Notes: generated from the sequence alone by a model not told the origin. DNA of 36,822 bases from Bacteroidota bacterium (GCA_013298545.1 JAAFIA010000048.1:1-36822); one strand, 5' to 3'. Shown: positions 17,155-26,800, numbered from the stretch's first letter. Numbers and translations: made by a program.

Positions 17155-17470
17155 TTCAAGTTCCAGATTCCAAGTTCCAAGTTCCAGATTCCAAGTTCCA
17201 GATTCCAGATTCCAGATTCCAAGTTCCAAGTTCCAGATTCCAAGTTCCAAGTTCCAAGTTCCAGATTCCAAGTTCCAAGTTCCAAGTTCCAAGTTCCAAG
17301 TTCCAAAGCACAAGTTTCAAGTTCCAGATTCCAAGTTCCAAGTTCCAGATTCCAAGTTCCAAGTTCCAAGTTCCAAGTTCCAGATTCCAAGTTCCAAGTT
17401 CCAAGTTCCAGATTCCAAGTTCCAAGTTCCAATGCACAAGTTTCAAGTTCCAGATTCCAAGTTCCAATGC
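17155..17470. repeat. Heptad tandem array (TTCCAAG/TTCCAGA)
   Basis: About 316 bases made almost wholly of two 7-mers, TTCCAAG and TTCCAGA, in an irregular order. A longer variant around CACAAGTTTCAAG interrupts it near 17307 and again near 17434. Because 7 is not a multiple of 3, every frame cycles through the same 21-base period and stays open on both strands; the resulting F-Q-V-P-S-like and L-E-L-G-T-W-N-like translations are artefacts. A solitary inverted copy of 16 bases (AACTTGGAATCTGGAA) lies at 17623-17638, so the array and that copy could form a large hairpin. The remaining spacer 17471-17657 shows no gene. Confidence 0.94.
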
Positions 17471-17657
17471 CGAAGCTTCACAGATACTTCTAACTGCTGA
17501 CAAATGAAAGCTCTGTGATTTCAAATCGCTTTGCTTGTTTTATGCATGAGATCCGAGGTGCTTTCTCGCTAATGGAGTCTTTATTTTAAAACCACCCATA
17601 TCTACAAATCGCAACACACTAGAACTTGGAATCTGGAATTTAACTTTTTTAAAAGAT

Positions 17658-17665
17658 TATCTTTG
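17658..17665 (+). promoter_or_regulatory. -7 promoter box of the EamA transporter
   Basis: TATCTTTG, an exact TAnnTTTG match, 7 bases before the ATG at 17673. Confidence 0.55.
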
Positions 17666-17672
17666 CTGACTT

Positions 17673-18554
17673 ATGACAGCATCGCGTGTATGGCTTCACC
17701 GCCTTATTTTTATTGGGTTAGCACTTACTTGGGGAAGTTCATTTATCTTAATGAAGCGCGGCCTCGATGTTTTTTCAAGTAACCAAGTTGCGGCGCTGCG
17801 TATTTTTATTGCGTTTCTTTTTTTCCTTCCCATCAGTTTACCGCATCTGCGCTCGGCCTTGCGCGAAAATTTTGCGGGTGTTGCGGGCATGGGCATTCTC
17901 GGAAATCTAATTCCGGCTTTTTTATTCACCTATGCCGAAACAATGATTGCGAGTTCATTGACCGGAATGTTGAATGCCTTAACACCACTTTTCGCGCTGA
18001 TTACGGGCTTGCTTTTATTTCGTCAACCATTTAAAGGATTGCAATTTCTAGGTGTATTGGTTGCGCTGGCGGGCGCGGTGGGTTTGCTTTCACAATTAAA
18101 AGACGAAGGGAACAACAGCAATACCTGGCTTGGTGGTAGCATGGTTATTCTTGCCACACTTTTTTATGGCTTGAGTGTCAATATTATTCGGGCAAAACTC
18201 ACGGGAATTTCTGCGGTTACGGCTACGGTCTGCGCCATGTGTATCATTGGTCCACCTGCCGGAATTTATTTATTCAGCACCGATTTTTTAGATCGTTTAT
18301 TGACGCATCCCGATGCGTTGGCGAGTTTAGGTTATGTGAGTCTGCTCGCAATTTTCGGAACGGCACTTTCTGTTATTGTATTTAATGTTTTGATTCGCGA
18401 AGCAGGAACCATGTATGCGGCATCGGTAACGTATTGCATTCCGATTGTGGCCATGATTTGGGGAATGATTGACCATGAGTCGATTGGTCTTTTGCATGTT
18501 TTGTGTATTGGTGTTATTTTGGTTGGTGTATGGCTCGTCAATCGCGGAAAATAA
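17673..18554 (+). CDS. EamA-family (DMT superfamily) transporter
   Basis: A 293-residue integral membrane protein with ten predicted helices in two homologous EamA halves. The first half opens with LIFIGLALTWGSSFILMKRG and has ALRIFIAFLFFLPIS and MIASSLTGMLNALTPLFALI; the second half has GGSMVILATLFYGLSVNIIR and ends GVILVGVWLVNRGK. Members export or import amino acids, nucleotides or other small metabolites; the substrate cannot be inferred. The desaturase gene follows after 45 bases with its own promoter-like box. Confidence 0.93.
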   Translation: MTASRVWLHRLIFIGLALTWGSSFILMKRGLDVFSSNQVAALRIFIAFLFFLPISLPHLRSALRENFAGVAGMGILGNLIPAFLFTYAETMIASSLTGMLNALTPLFALITGLLLFRQPFKGLQFLGVLVALAGAVGLLSQLKDEGNNSNTWLGGSMVILATLFYGLSVNIIRAKLTGISAVTATVCAMCIIGPPAGIYLFSTDFLDRLLTHPDALASLGYVSLLAIFGTALSVIVFNVLIREAGTMYAASVTYCIPIVAMIWGMIDHESIGLLHVLCIGVILVGVWLVNRGK

Positions 18555-18587
18555 TTTTCTGAGAAAACTTTTTGAGGCTTCATCGGT

Positions 18588-18595
18588 TATCTTTA
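18588..18595 (+). promoter_or_regulatory. Near-consensus -7 box of the desaturase gene
   Basis: TATCTTTA, one base off TAnnTTTG, only 4 bases before the ATG at 18600. Confidence 0.35.
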
Positions 18596-18599
18596 CGCA

Positions 18600-20075
18600 A
18601 TGAAAATCTGCGTTGTTGGTTCTGGAATTGCGGGATTGTCCGTAGCTGCGCGGTTGGCTGCGCGCGGGCACGCGGTGCATGTGTATGAATCGGCAGAAAC
18701 GCCCGGCGGCAAACTCAGTTCCTTTTTTTTAAATGATTTCCGATTTGATCGTGGCCCGTCGTTATTTACAATGCCGCACTTGGTCGATGATCTTTTTCGC
18801 GATTGTGGTGAAGAGGCTTCTGCTTCTTTCAACTATAAAAAACTCGCTATTCATTGCGCTTATTTCTGGAATGATAAAACGCAATTGCGCGCTTATGCCG
18901 ATGAAGAACAATTTACAGCAGAGATCAAAAGACAACTCAAAACCGATCCACAACCTGTTCTCGATTTGCTCCATCGAAGCGAAAAATTATATCAGCTCAC
19001 CGGACGTTTATTTCTCGAACGAAGCTTGGAGTTAAAACGTTTTCTCGATCGTGATACATTTAAAGCACTTGTGCGTTTGCCGTTTTACAAATTGTCGAAG
19101 ACCTTGCATGAAGCCAATTCGGAAATGATTTCGCATCCGAAATTGCAACAGTATTTCAATCGTTTTGCGACATACAATGGTTCTGATCCGTATCGTGCTC
19201 CGGCCATGCTTCAAATCATCCCGCATTTTGAGCATGGCATCGGCGCATTTTTTCCGACGGGCGGCATGTATGCCATTACACAGGCCATTGTTGAACTTGC
19301 CAAACGCAAAGGTGTTGTGTTTCATTTCGCTTCGCCTGTTGAAGAAATTTGCGTAGAAAATCAGCAAGCAATTGGCATCAAAACAAAAGGAGAACGCGTT
19401 TTGTATGATCTGATTATTTCCAATATGGATATGACACCAACCTACCGTCGTTTATTGCCCAAACAAGCTGCACCGGAAAAACTATTGCGCCAAGAAAAAT
19501 CATCTTCCGCTTTGATTTTTTACTGGGGCGTACGCGGCTCATTTCCGGAATTGCATTTGCACAATATCTTTTTTTCGGATGCGTATCGCGAAGAGTTTCA
19601 GCATTTGTTTGCTGTTGACGCACAAACGGCGTTTCCAGATCCAACGGTTTACATCAATATCTCGTCTAAAGAAAAACCAGACGATGCGCCAGCGGGTTGC
19701 GAAAATTGGTTTGTGATGATCAACGTACCCAATCACGATGGCCGCGATTGGTCGAATTATGTGCGTGATGCGCGGGAAAATATCATCAAGAAAATTTCTG
19801 CGCGGCTAAACGTTTCAATCGCACCATTGATTTCAGCAGAATATGTTTGGACACCAGAGGGTATTGAAACACAAACGTCTTCGTTTCGTGGATCGCTTTA
19901 CGGCAATTCATCCAATTCTAAATACGCAGCATTTTTGCGGCATCAGAATTTTTCAAAAACAATTTCAGGACTTTACTTCTGTGGCGGCAGCGTACATCCG
20001 GGCGGTGGTATTCCGTTGTGTTTGTATTCGGCAAAAATCACTGCCGATTTGATTGGTGAAAAATATGCTGTTTGA
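18600..20075 (+). CDS. Phytoene/carotenoid desaturase-type FAD oxidoreductase
   Basis: A 491-residue FAD-dependent desaturase of the CrtI/CrtD/CrtN family. The N-terminal dinucleotide-binding fold is plain (MKICVVGSGIAGLSVAARLA, then ESAETPGGKLSS and FRFDRGPSLF), and the C-terminal family signature is FCGGSVHPGGGIPLCLYSAK. Members insert double bonds into phytoene or later carotenoids at the membrane. No crtB, crtY or crtZ is in the window, so the exact step is open; CrtD-like 3,4-desaturation is as likely as phytoene desaturation. It converges on the 20085 gene, leaving 9 bases between them. Confidence 0.88.
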   Translation: MKICVVGSGIAGLSVAARLAARGHAVHVYESAETPGGKLSSFFLNDFRFDRGPSLFTMPHLVDDLFRDCGEEASASFNYKKLAIHCAYFWNDKTQLRAYADEEQFTAEIKRQLKTDPQPVLDLLHRSEKLYQLTGRLFLERSLELKRFLDRDTFKALVRLPFYKLSKTLHEANSEMISHPKLQQYFNRFATYNGSDPYRAPAMLQIIPHFEHGIGAFFPTGGMYAITQAIVELAKRKGVVFHFASPVEEICVENQQAIGIKTKGERVLYDLIISNMDMTPTYRRLLPKQAAPEKLLRQEKSSSALIFYWGVRGSFPELHLHNIFFSDAYREEFQHLFAVDAQTAFPDPTVYINISSKEKPDDAPAGCENWFVMINVPNHDGRDWSNYVRDARENIIKKISARLNVSIAPLISAEYVWTPEGIETQTSSFRGSLYGNSSNSKYAAFLRHQNFSKTISGLYFCGGSVHPGGGIPLCLYSAKITADLIGEKYAV

Positions 20076-20084
20076 AATATTGAT

Positions 20085-20846
20085 TTATAATTTTAGAGCT
20101 TCTTCTTTTGTAGCGTTGCAAAAACGAAAGCCCGCCATTGTTTCATGAATGCCGTAGTGCGGAAATCCTAAGGCTTTACATGCTTCATCTCCATAAAAGA
20201 AATTAAAAATAATGGCATACGATTCGCTATGGGCATGTTCTTGATAATATAAATGCATCGCATCAAAATCGGTCAATGGTGCTGCGTCTGTTTTCGGAGC
20301 AAAACAATTCACATAACGTTCTTGTGCAACATGATCGCTCAATGTTTTAGGTTTTCGTTGGTTCAAAAAATAATGTGTGCGAACGAGTGAAGCGCGTGTT
20401 CGTTCGCGGATCAATTGCAATGAAAATTCTTCACTTGACCAAAAAATAGGCGTGCAAAATTTCTTATTGACGAGACCAGCGCAATTAAATTTCATATCGT
20501 AATCTGTTGCAAAACGATTTGTCCAACCTCCTTTCAAGTCGTCAGAAAGATTAAATGCGACTTGAAATACCGTTTCCTCAGCAGGCTTTGCGTGTTCTGC
20601 ATTCCACTGCTGTATTGTTTCGAGCATGATTTCTTCAACATTTAGCGCCTGAAGTTCGCGCAGTTTAGCAAGAACATGTTCTTTTCCCATTGGATTAAAA
20701 CCACCGAGTGGGAGCAGCAATTCGTTTGGAGAAGAACCTTGTAAAAGTTTTAGATAGTCTTGGAAACGTTCAATCGTCCTTGGTTTCGCATAAAAATCAA
20801 GCATCGTAGTAAGTACCGGAAGTAAACGAAACTGCACACGAATCAT
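20085..20846 (-). CDS. Unrecognised soluble protein downstream of the AAA+ ATPase
   Basis: A 253-residue protein starting at ATG 20846 (MIRVQFRLLPVLTTMLDFY); a TTG three codons upstream is less likely. No signal peptide or membrane helix is visible. It reads as a compact mixed domain with segments such as KPRTIERFQDYLKLLQGSSP, ELLLPLGGFNPMGKEHV, WTNRFATDYDMKFN and a closing HYGIHETMAGFRFCNATKEE. I do not recognise the family. It follows the AAA+ ATPase by 52 bases on the same strand and is probably cotranscribed, so it may belong to the same toxin or injection-related locus; that is inference from position only. Confidence 0.7.
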   Translation of the reverse strand: MIRVQFRLLPVLTTMLDFYAKPRTIERFQDYLKLLQGSSPNELLLPLGGFNPMGKEHVLAKLRELQALNVEEIMLETIQQWNAEHAKPAEETVFQVAFNLSDDLKGGWTNRFATDYDMKFNCAGLVNKKFCTPIFWSSEEFSLQLIRERTRASLVRTHYFLNQRKPKTLSDHVAQERYVNCFAPKTDAAPLTDFDAMHLYYQEHAHSESYAIIFNFFYGDEACKALGFPHYGIHETMAGFRFCNATKEEALKL

Positions 20847-20898
20847 TTTAAACAAGAATTTATGGCATGTAATTGGGACGAAGAAATTTGTACTGTTT

Positions 20899-22341
20899 CT
20901 ATTTCGCGCTCAAATCGGGTGTTCGGTTTTCTTTCGCAAATTCAAGGTTGATGAAATAGGACATGTCAGCGGTATTCAAGACCGTTTCGCCGCGTTCTTC
21001 GGCAGCTACACAGCAATTGAAAATAATGTTGGCAATGTTTGCACCGGTAAGATCATATCCAGCCACAACGTCGTATTTGAGATCGGGAGGCATTTCGTAA
21101 CCCACAGGCTTGGCGAGTTTCCAGATCTGTAAACGTTCGTCGCGCTTGGGTCTTGGAAAATAGGTCATGATGCGGAAACGGCGACGCATAGCACCATCTA
21201 AATTATCGAGCAAGTTGGTGGCAAGAATACAAAGTCCATCAAACTCTTCGATGCGTTGTAAGAGATAACTCATTTCGAGGTTGGCCCATTTGTCTTTGGA
21301 ATCGCTGACATTGGTGCGTTGCGAAAAAAGGGCATCAGCTTCGTCGAAAAACAGGATCCAATTTTTTCCTTGCGCGCGATCGAATAGGCGTGCGAGATTT
21401 TTTTCGGTTTCGCCTACCCATTTGCTCACAATCTGCGAGAGGTCAACGCGGAAAACATGTTTGCCATATTCTTTGCCAATAAGCGCGGCGGTAAATGATT
21501 TTCCTGTTCCGGGAGGGCCGTAAAACAAAACGGGATAGGTTGCTTTGAGCGTTCCTTCGGCGCGACGTGCAACCTGTGTCCCGATTTTTGCCCATTTCAT
21601 CACTTCTTTAATTTCGCGCATGGTGGCGCGTTGCACGATCAGGTTTTTCCATTCGAGTTTGGTGGTGAGTAGTGTAGCTGGAAAATCGCGGCCAAAATCG
21701 GGACGTGGTTCGCGGCCGTATAGGAGAAAATCGGCAAACTCGGATGCGAGTTCGGGGACTTGTTCGCGTGGTGTTGCAGCAGATGAAGGCGAATTTTCTT
21801 CGGCGGGTTTGAGTAAAATAATTTGTTCTTTGATGAGCGTTGAATCGGCAAACAACAATTTCCAATAACGCGCTTGTTCTATATGATTTCCACCAGCAAG
21901 CATGTATAATGCTGTTTGCATCGTGGGAATAAAACGCCGCGACGTTTTTTGTAAAAATCCGCCTAAGCGATCTAAGTAATGATCTTGTGCATTGGACCAA
22001 GCTTTACGGAAATCGCTCAATAAAAAAGGACGTTGATGAGGCGATAGCGAAAGTAAGAGCAGAAAACGTTCAGCCGCATTGAGATTATAAAATTGCACCA
22101 AAGCAGCATAAGGGCCTTGGCATACCGTAATATCAGGCGGCGGCAATTCGGTAAACAGCCAATCATCGAAATAAGTACCATTCGTTGTTTCTTCGAAAGG
22201 CATGCGTTTAGCGATCACCTCTTCGAGCCAGTTGTAATCGGCATCAAGTGTGGTGCAGTTAACAGCAATTCCTGTTTCGTTCAATAACTGATCTTGACCA
22301 TATAATGTTTGGCTGTTGGCCGGATGTTCATGTAAAAACAT
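20899..22341 (-). CDS. AAA+ ATPase of the eCIS-associated (Afp15-like) type
   Basis: A 480-residue ATPase from ATG 22341 (MFLHEHPANSQTLYG); a TTG two codons earlier is possible. The N-terminal ~210 residues are a helical region without known motif. The FtsH-like AAA core follows: Walker A GPPGTGKS (275-282), Walker B ILFFDEAD (329-336), sensor-1 ILATN near 376, arginine-finger region MRRRFR (385-390) and a C-terminal lid with DLTGANIANIIFNCC. ATPases of this layout accompany contractile injection systems (Afp15 in the antifeeding prophage). No tube, sheath or baseplate gene is present in the window. It lies in the same orientation downstream of the toxin-like gene. Confidence 0.85.
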   Translation of the reverse strand: MFLHEHPANSQTLYGQDQLLNETGIAVNCTTLDADYNWLEEVIAKRMPFEETTNGTYFDDWLFTELPPPDITVCQGPYAALVQFYNLNAAERFLLLLSLSPHQRPFLLSDFRKAWSNAQDHYLDRLGGFLQKTSRRFIPTMQTALYMLAGGNHIEQARYWKLLFADSTLIKEQIILLKPAEENSPSSAATPREQVPELASEFADFLLYGREPRPDFGRDFPATLLTTKLEWKNLIVQRATMREIKEVMKWAKIGTQVARRAEGTLKATYPVLFYGPPGTGKSFTAALIGKEYGKHVFRVDLSQIVSKWVGETEKNLARLFDRAQGKNWILFFDEADALFSQRTNVSDSKDKWANLEMSYLLQRIEEFDGLCILATNLLDNLDGAMRRRFRIMTYFPRPKRDERLQIWKLAKPVGYEMPPDLKYDVVAGYDLTGANIANIIFNCCVAAEERGETVLNTADMSYFINLEFAKENRTPDLSAK

Positions 22342-22448
22342 AAGCAATGTATAAGGATTAATTTTCTACAAGATACAACAAGCACCAGTGCATTGTCAAG
22401 ATAAATTGCATGTTTTTTTATGAAATTGGTGTAATATATTGACGGCGA

Positions 22449-22939
22449 TTACTTCTGCTCACCATCATACCCTGGAGTATAAACACCATAGCGATTTTTA
22501 TATTCTTCGGCGGTTTCTGGTTGGCCCATATTTCCATAAAACCCATTTGGGTCAGTACTATCAAGCCATGCTTTTCTTTTCACTTCTTCCGCTTTCTTTT
22601 CTTCGTCGCTCTTCACCTGTTCACGCTCTTGCGATTTCCTTTTTTGAATTTCGGATATTTTGTTGTTTACCAAAGTTCTTTGCTCATCAGCTAGTACATC
22701 AGAGATTGCTCTCCATGCTTCGGTTGGAGGAAATACAATAGCCATCAAGGCCAATTGTTCGGCTAGCTCATCTGTTAAGATTGCTGGTATATTATTGGGT
22801 TGGATGTTATTTATTTTAATGGTTTTACTAGTTCTTCAAAATCAACATAGTAATACGACATTCCGTTAACAACTTTTTGATCTCCATTTTCCATAACAGG
22901 AATAGGATTCGATGTCTGCTTAAAATAACCTTCGCGCAT
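22449..22939 (-). pseudogene. Small gene apparently split by a frameshift
   Basis: Two minus-strand frames abut in a way that suggests one broken gene. The first is a 42-codon frame from ATG 22939 to TAA 22811 (starts MREGYFKQTSNP, ends DFEELVKPLK). The second begins, without ATG, just upstream of 22811 (INNIQPNNIPAILTDELAEQ) and runs to 22449; its first ATG is at 22745 (MAIVFPPTEAW). The change of frame falls at the A run 22814-22817. The second part is helical and very charged (EIQKRKSQEREQVKSDEEKK) and ends in a tyrosine-rich NRYGVYTPGYDGEQK. I do not recognise the product. Alternatively there are two small genes, the second starting at 22745. Confidence 0.5.
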
Positions 22940-23036
22940 AATTATCCCCACATTTAAATGCGTCTTCTATAAACGGATAATTATTTGAGCCGCGGAGATT
23001 ATCATAACTTTTATTGATACCAAGGATACTTTTGCT
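22920..23036 (-). pseudogene. Remnant of a second toxin tip
   Basis: An open minus-strand frame without start encodes LGINK, then NYPFIEDAFKCGDN, then a stop at 22920. It aligns with LGIKK...NYPFLEDAFKRGDN at residues 1506-1533 of the large toxin-like protein: 16 of 28 positions identical by my count with no gaps. Upstream toxin domains are absent and the frame breaks 5 residues after the match. It begins within the last codons of the probable immunity gene, in another frame. I interpret it as the leftover of a displaced, related toxin tip, as known for polymorphic toxin loci. Confidence 0.7.
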
Positions 23037-23862
23037 TCAAATAATTCGAATAATTATTACTCCATGAAAAATCATTCTTATCAAGAATATCAAAGAGTTT
23101 ATCTTGAATAATATAAGAATATGCTTCGATGACAGTTTTAGTTCTTGTATTTGAATCTTCAGTAATAGTTTTTATCGTGTTTGCGAATAAATCCTCGGAT
23201 GACAAGAAATTCACCAACTCACTTGTTTGAAAACTTTCATTTGTTGCTGAATTAACAAGGAATACTTCTTCAAAGGTCATTTGGTAGCGATTCTCAAAAA
23301 CAAATTTCAATTGCGATTTATCATTTCCAAAAACTATCTCATGATTTGTAAGCGAAACGATAGCATAATTCAACTTAACAAATACATTTTCAAAATACTT
23401 GACAATCATAATCGCTTCATCAATATTACTTATGGAGGCTATGACGTCCTTTGCATCTATTCTTTTTGCTGGATACTGGTCGAGAATTGATAACCATGAG
23501 AAGTTATTAGACGTTAGTTCTTTTAAGAGATACTTTTCTATTATTATCCCTATCTGTTCCTCTTGACAAATTTTCAGAAAACCATTTGTCGAGACAATTT
23601 GCCTATATACTTCTCTTTGTTTATTAAAAGAAAATAGTGCATCTAGAACCAACCAAAGTTTATATTCTTTATCGTTTACTAAAAAAACAAACGAAACTTC
23701 ATAAAGTGACCTAAAACGGCTATCGTTGTATTTAAATTTCAACAAAAAAATATTATTCCCAAAAGTAGCTTGGGTATTAGATTCTTCAATTAATTGAAGT
23801 GACAGTTTCGAAAATAGGTTTCCGTTATACTGCAATATTTTAGAACTTTTTGCTTCCTCCAT
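23011..23862 (-). CDS. Probable immunity protein with two homologous halves
   Basis: A 283-residue cytoplasmic protein with no signal peptide, starting one base after the toxin-like gene's stop (TAA-T-ATG). The halves resemble each other: LFSKLSLQLIEE with FGNNIFLLKFKYNDSR and VSFVFLVN in the first, and VFVKLNYAIVSL with FGNDKSQLKFVFENRY and EEVFLVN in the second; both end near an NFSW/DFSW motif followed by a YP. The gene is markedly more AT-rich than its neighbours, a frequent trait of exchanged immunity genes. Position, size and composition suggest that it neutralises the adjacent C-terminal toxin domain. I do not recognise a named immunity family. Confidence 0.72.
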   Translation of the reverse strand: MEEAKSSKILQYNGNLFSKLSLQLIEESNTQATFGNNIFLLKFKYNDSRFRSLYEVSFVFLVNDKEYKLWLVLDALFSFNKQREVYRQIVSTNGFLKICQEEQIGIIIEKYLLKELTSNNFSWLSILDQYPAKRIDAKDVIASISNIDEAIMIVKYFENVFVKLNYAIVSLTNHEIVFGNDKSQLKFVFENRYQMTFEEVFLVNSATNESFQTSELVNFLSSEDLFANTIKTITEDSNTRTKTVIEAYSYIIQDKLFDILDKNDFSWSNNYSNYLKQKYPWYQ

Positions 23863-23863
23863 A

Positions 23864-26800
23864 TTATTTCAATTTATAGGTTGCTGTACTGTGATCGTAA
23901 GAGTAATTATACTTCTGAGCTAACCCTTTCTCTCCTTCAATCGCATCCAGCTCTTTTGCAAATGTACCGTTTCTCCATATTTTTGGATCAGAGACGAGTC
24001 TAATATTATCACCTCTCTTAAACGCGTCTTCCAAAAACGGGTAATTATATAAGTCCCAAAATTCCTCATTGCCTTTCTTTATTCCAAGTGCTTTTGCTTC
24101 ATCAAAAGGCATTCCCTCATCGACATATCTCTGAATATGTTTATTTAAAATCGCTTGGTATTCAGCATCGGGCAAATCTAAAAAGTTCATTCCATTTGGA
24201 TTTGCTTGTGCCATTGCACCACGAGAAAATGAACCATCTGGTAAACCAACTACTTTCAATTCTCCATTTGCTCCAAGAAAATAACGCGTTCCTAAAGATG
24301 GATCTGTTGGTATCTCTATAAACTTACCAAGCACCGTCGTCGTCCGATCCATATCCATCACAATATCACCACCAAATCCGCTATACTTAAATACCAAACG
24401 CGTGGACGACATTTCGGCAATCAATTTTTGCTGCTGCGAATAAAAGCGAATTATTCCAGCCTCTTCTACCGCTAATAAACCAGAATTGACAAGTTGCTCA
24501 TATGTTAATCGCATCTGCCCTGTCAACGAATCTGCAATGAGTGTTGTGGGTAAATGAACCGGAACAACATCATCAATCAATCGCTTCCGCGCCAAATCAT
24601 CCGCACCCTCCAACTCATCCGCCGCTTTCCCTTCCTGAGCCAGCTTCTGCTCCAAACGCAATTGCGCCTCCAAAGCCGTAATTCGGTTTTCAATTCCTAA
24701 GCGTAAATTGCCGTAAGCCTCTGCACTCATCGTTCCTTTTTGCGATTCTACATCTGCCAATAATTTGCGCAAACCGGCCAAATCATTCGTTGTATTGATC
24801 CACTCCATCAAATCCAAAACCTCTTCCTCTTTAGCCAACAACTTCAACATCGTGGCATACGCCAAGGCCGTCATTTTATTTTTGGCGGCTACTACACCAT
24901 CTTTCAAGCCTTGCCAAATTGCTTTGTAATTCCGAATGGCTGCCACACCCAAATAAGCCAACTGGAACGTGGCTAAATACATGCTGAACTCATGCCAACC
25001 TTTCGTCCAGCCCTTGGGCAACAAATGACCAAACGTACGCGTAATCATATTGCCTACCGAGAAAATAACATCGATAAATCCAAGCACCAAACGCCCCAAA
25101 CTAATCGCCGCTTTGATTTCGCCAATGCCTATCAACAACGATAAAATATCGACGATCTCCCACACATGATCCACATCTTGTTTATAGCCCAAGCGCAATA
25201 AATTGATGGCTGGCATCACTCGCACCTCGCCTTCCTTGAAACCCATATCCTCGTCGTCTTCTACCGAATAGACACCGACCCAATCGTACGGACCAAACTC
25301 TAAACCGTCATTAAATAAATCTTGTACCTCTCTTACCAACGGCATAGCCGGCCCTAAATAGGCATCTTTCCAATCGCGGGTTTTGTAAACGATTTTTATT
25401 TTTCCTTCTTCCGTCCATGATACATCATACTCGATACCACTGCTGAAAAAGAACAAGCCTAAGCGGCTGTAACTATCCCAGGGAACTGCATTTTTTTGAT
25501 CGTCTTTTTGGCCGGTTTGTTGGATGGTGCGGACTTCTTGTTCTTTCTTTTGTTTTTCGAGCAAGTTTTTTTCATCAGCAATGGCTTGTGTTTTCTTTTC
25601 TTGAAACTGCGCATGAAACTTATCGTAGTTTTCGCCATCAATAGCCGAATGCAACCTATCGTAAACCGTGCCAGTTTCATCACCAAACCAACTGACTAAA
25701 GCGGCCATGTCTTTTTCAGGTGTAGCGTTGATGATGCGTAGAATTGTTCTTTCGTCGCGATCGCCAACGCGTGTAAAAAAACTTTCAAAACCACCTTGCC
25801 CCACCATTGCATTGATGAGTTCTTTTCGTTGACTTAATGTCAGCGCCGCCAAATCGTCTTCGCCCAATTCTTCAATCAACTCATCGGCAACATCATTTAC
25901 ATCGTGTTCGGCATCAAACGATTTTTTTATGACCTCTTTTGTTCGTTCGCTGCGGCCTCGCGCATCCAAATCGTTTAAGGAACGATCAATAGCCGCTCGT
26001 TCGCTGTCGTCATAAGCCATTCGGTGCGAATTCCAAAACCCAATATCTTTTTCATTGCTTAGTTTATCGTAAAAATTTTGTTTTTGGGTAGTTCTTTCTT
26101 CCTCGCTTTTTGCACCAGCACCAACACTATTCAAAATTTTTAATAAAATTTTACCTCCATAATTTGCACCCGTATCGCCGTGTACAACCGAATTGTAACT
26201 GATTGATTGATGGCTTTTCACATCAGCACCTTTCCAAGCTACACGTGTATAAAGATTCATGCGCTGGTCTTCTGTCAACTTATTGAAAACAGTTTGTGGT
26301 AAAGCGTACAATTTATTTTCTTCTTTGGTATAAGAAAACGCGTAAGATTCTTCTTGCAGCTTCACGAGCAAACTAACAGCACGTTTATCATCGTAATACC
26401 AAGACGCAATGGATTGGTTTATATCGCTTTTCTGACTTGCAGGCATACGGTCGCGCAAGCGAACAAAACGAATGAAATTTTCTTTTTCTAAATATACTTT
26501 GATAATTGGAACTTGATCAATCGGTGTATTGACGATCAGCTTATCGAAATAATCCCAGTCTTCGGTATCGGTTGGACCATCTTCCTGTAAGAAAATTTCT
26601 AAACATTTGTATCGTTGCGACCAGCTCATGGCCAATACTTGTTGCGCCGAGAGTTTGGGGAGTTTGGCATTCAAATCTTCTGCGGCATCTTCTGCATCGT
26701 CAGCAAAATCGACGTAGTTCATTGTCTCTGTAATCGCCGATTTATCAACTTCGCCTGTAATTGTTTCGCGCGCAGTTTGAAATTCTGCAATGTTATGGTT

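Noticed and set aside
17155-17470. CRISPR array
   Set aside because: The units are 7-mers with no unique spacers and no cas gene is present.
17127-17524. Long frames on both strands through the 17.1-17.5 kb array
   Set aside because: They are products of the 7-base period, which keeps all frames open; the translations are pure repeats without start signals.
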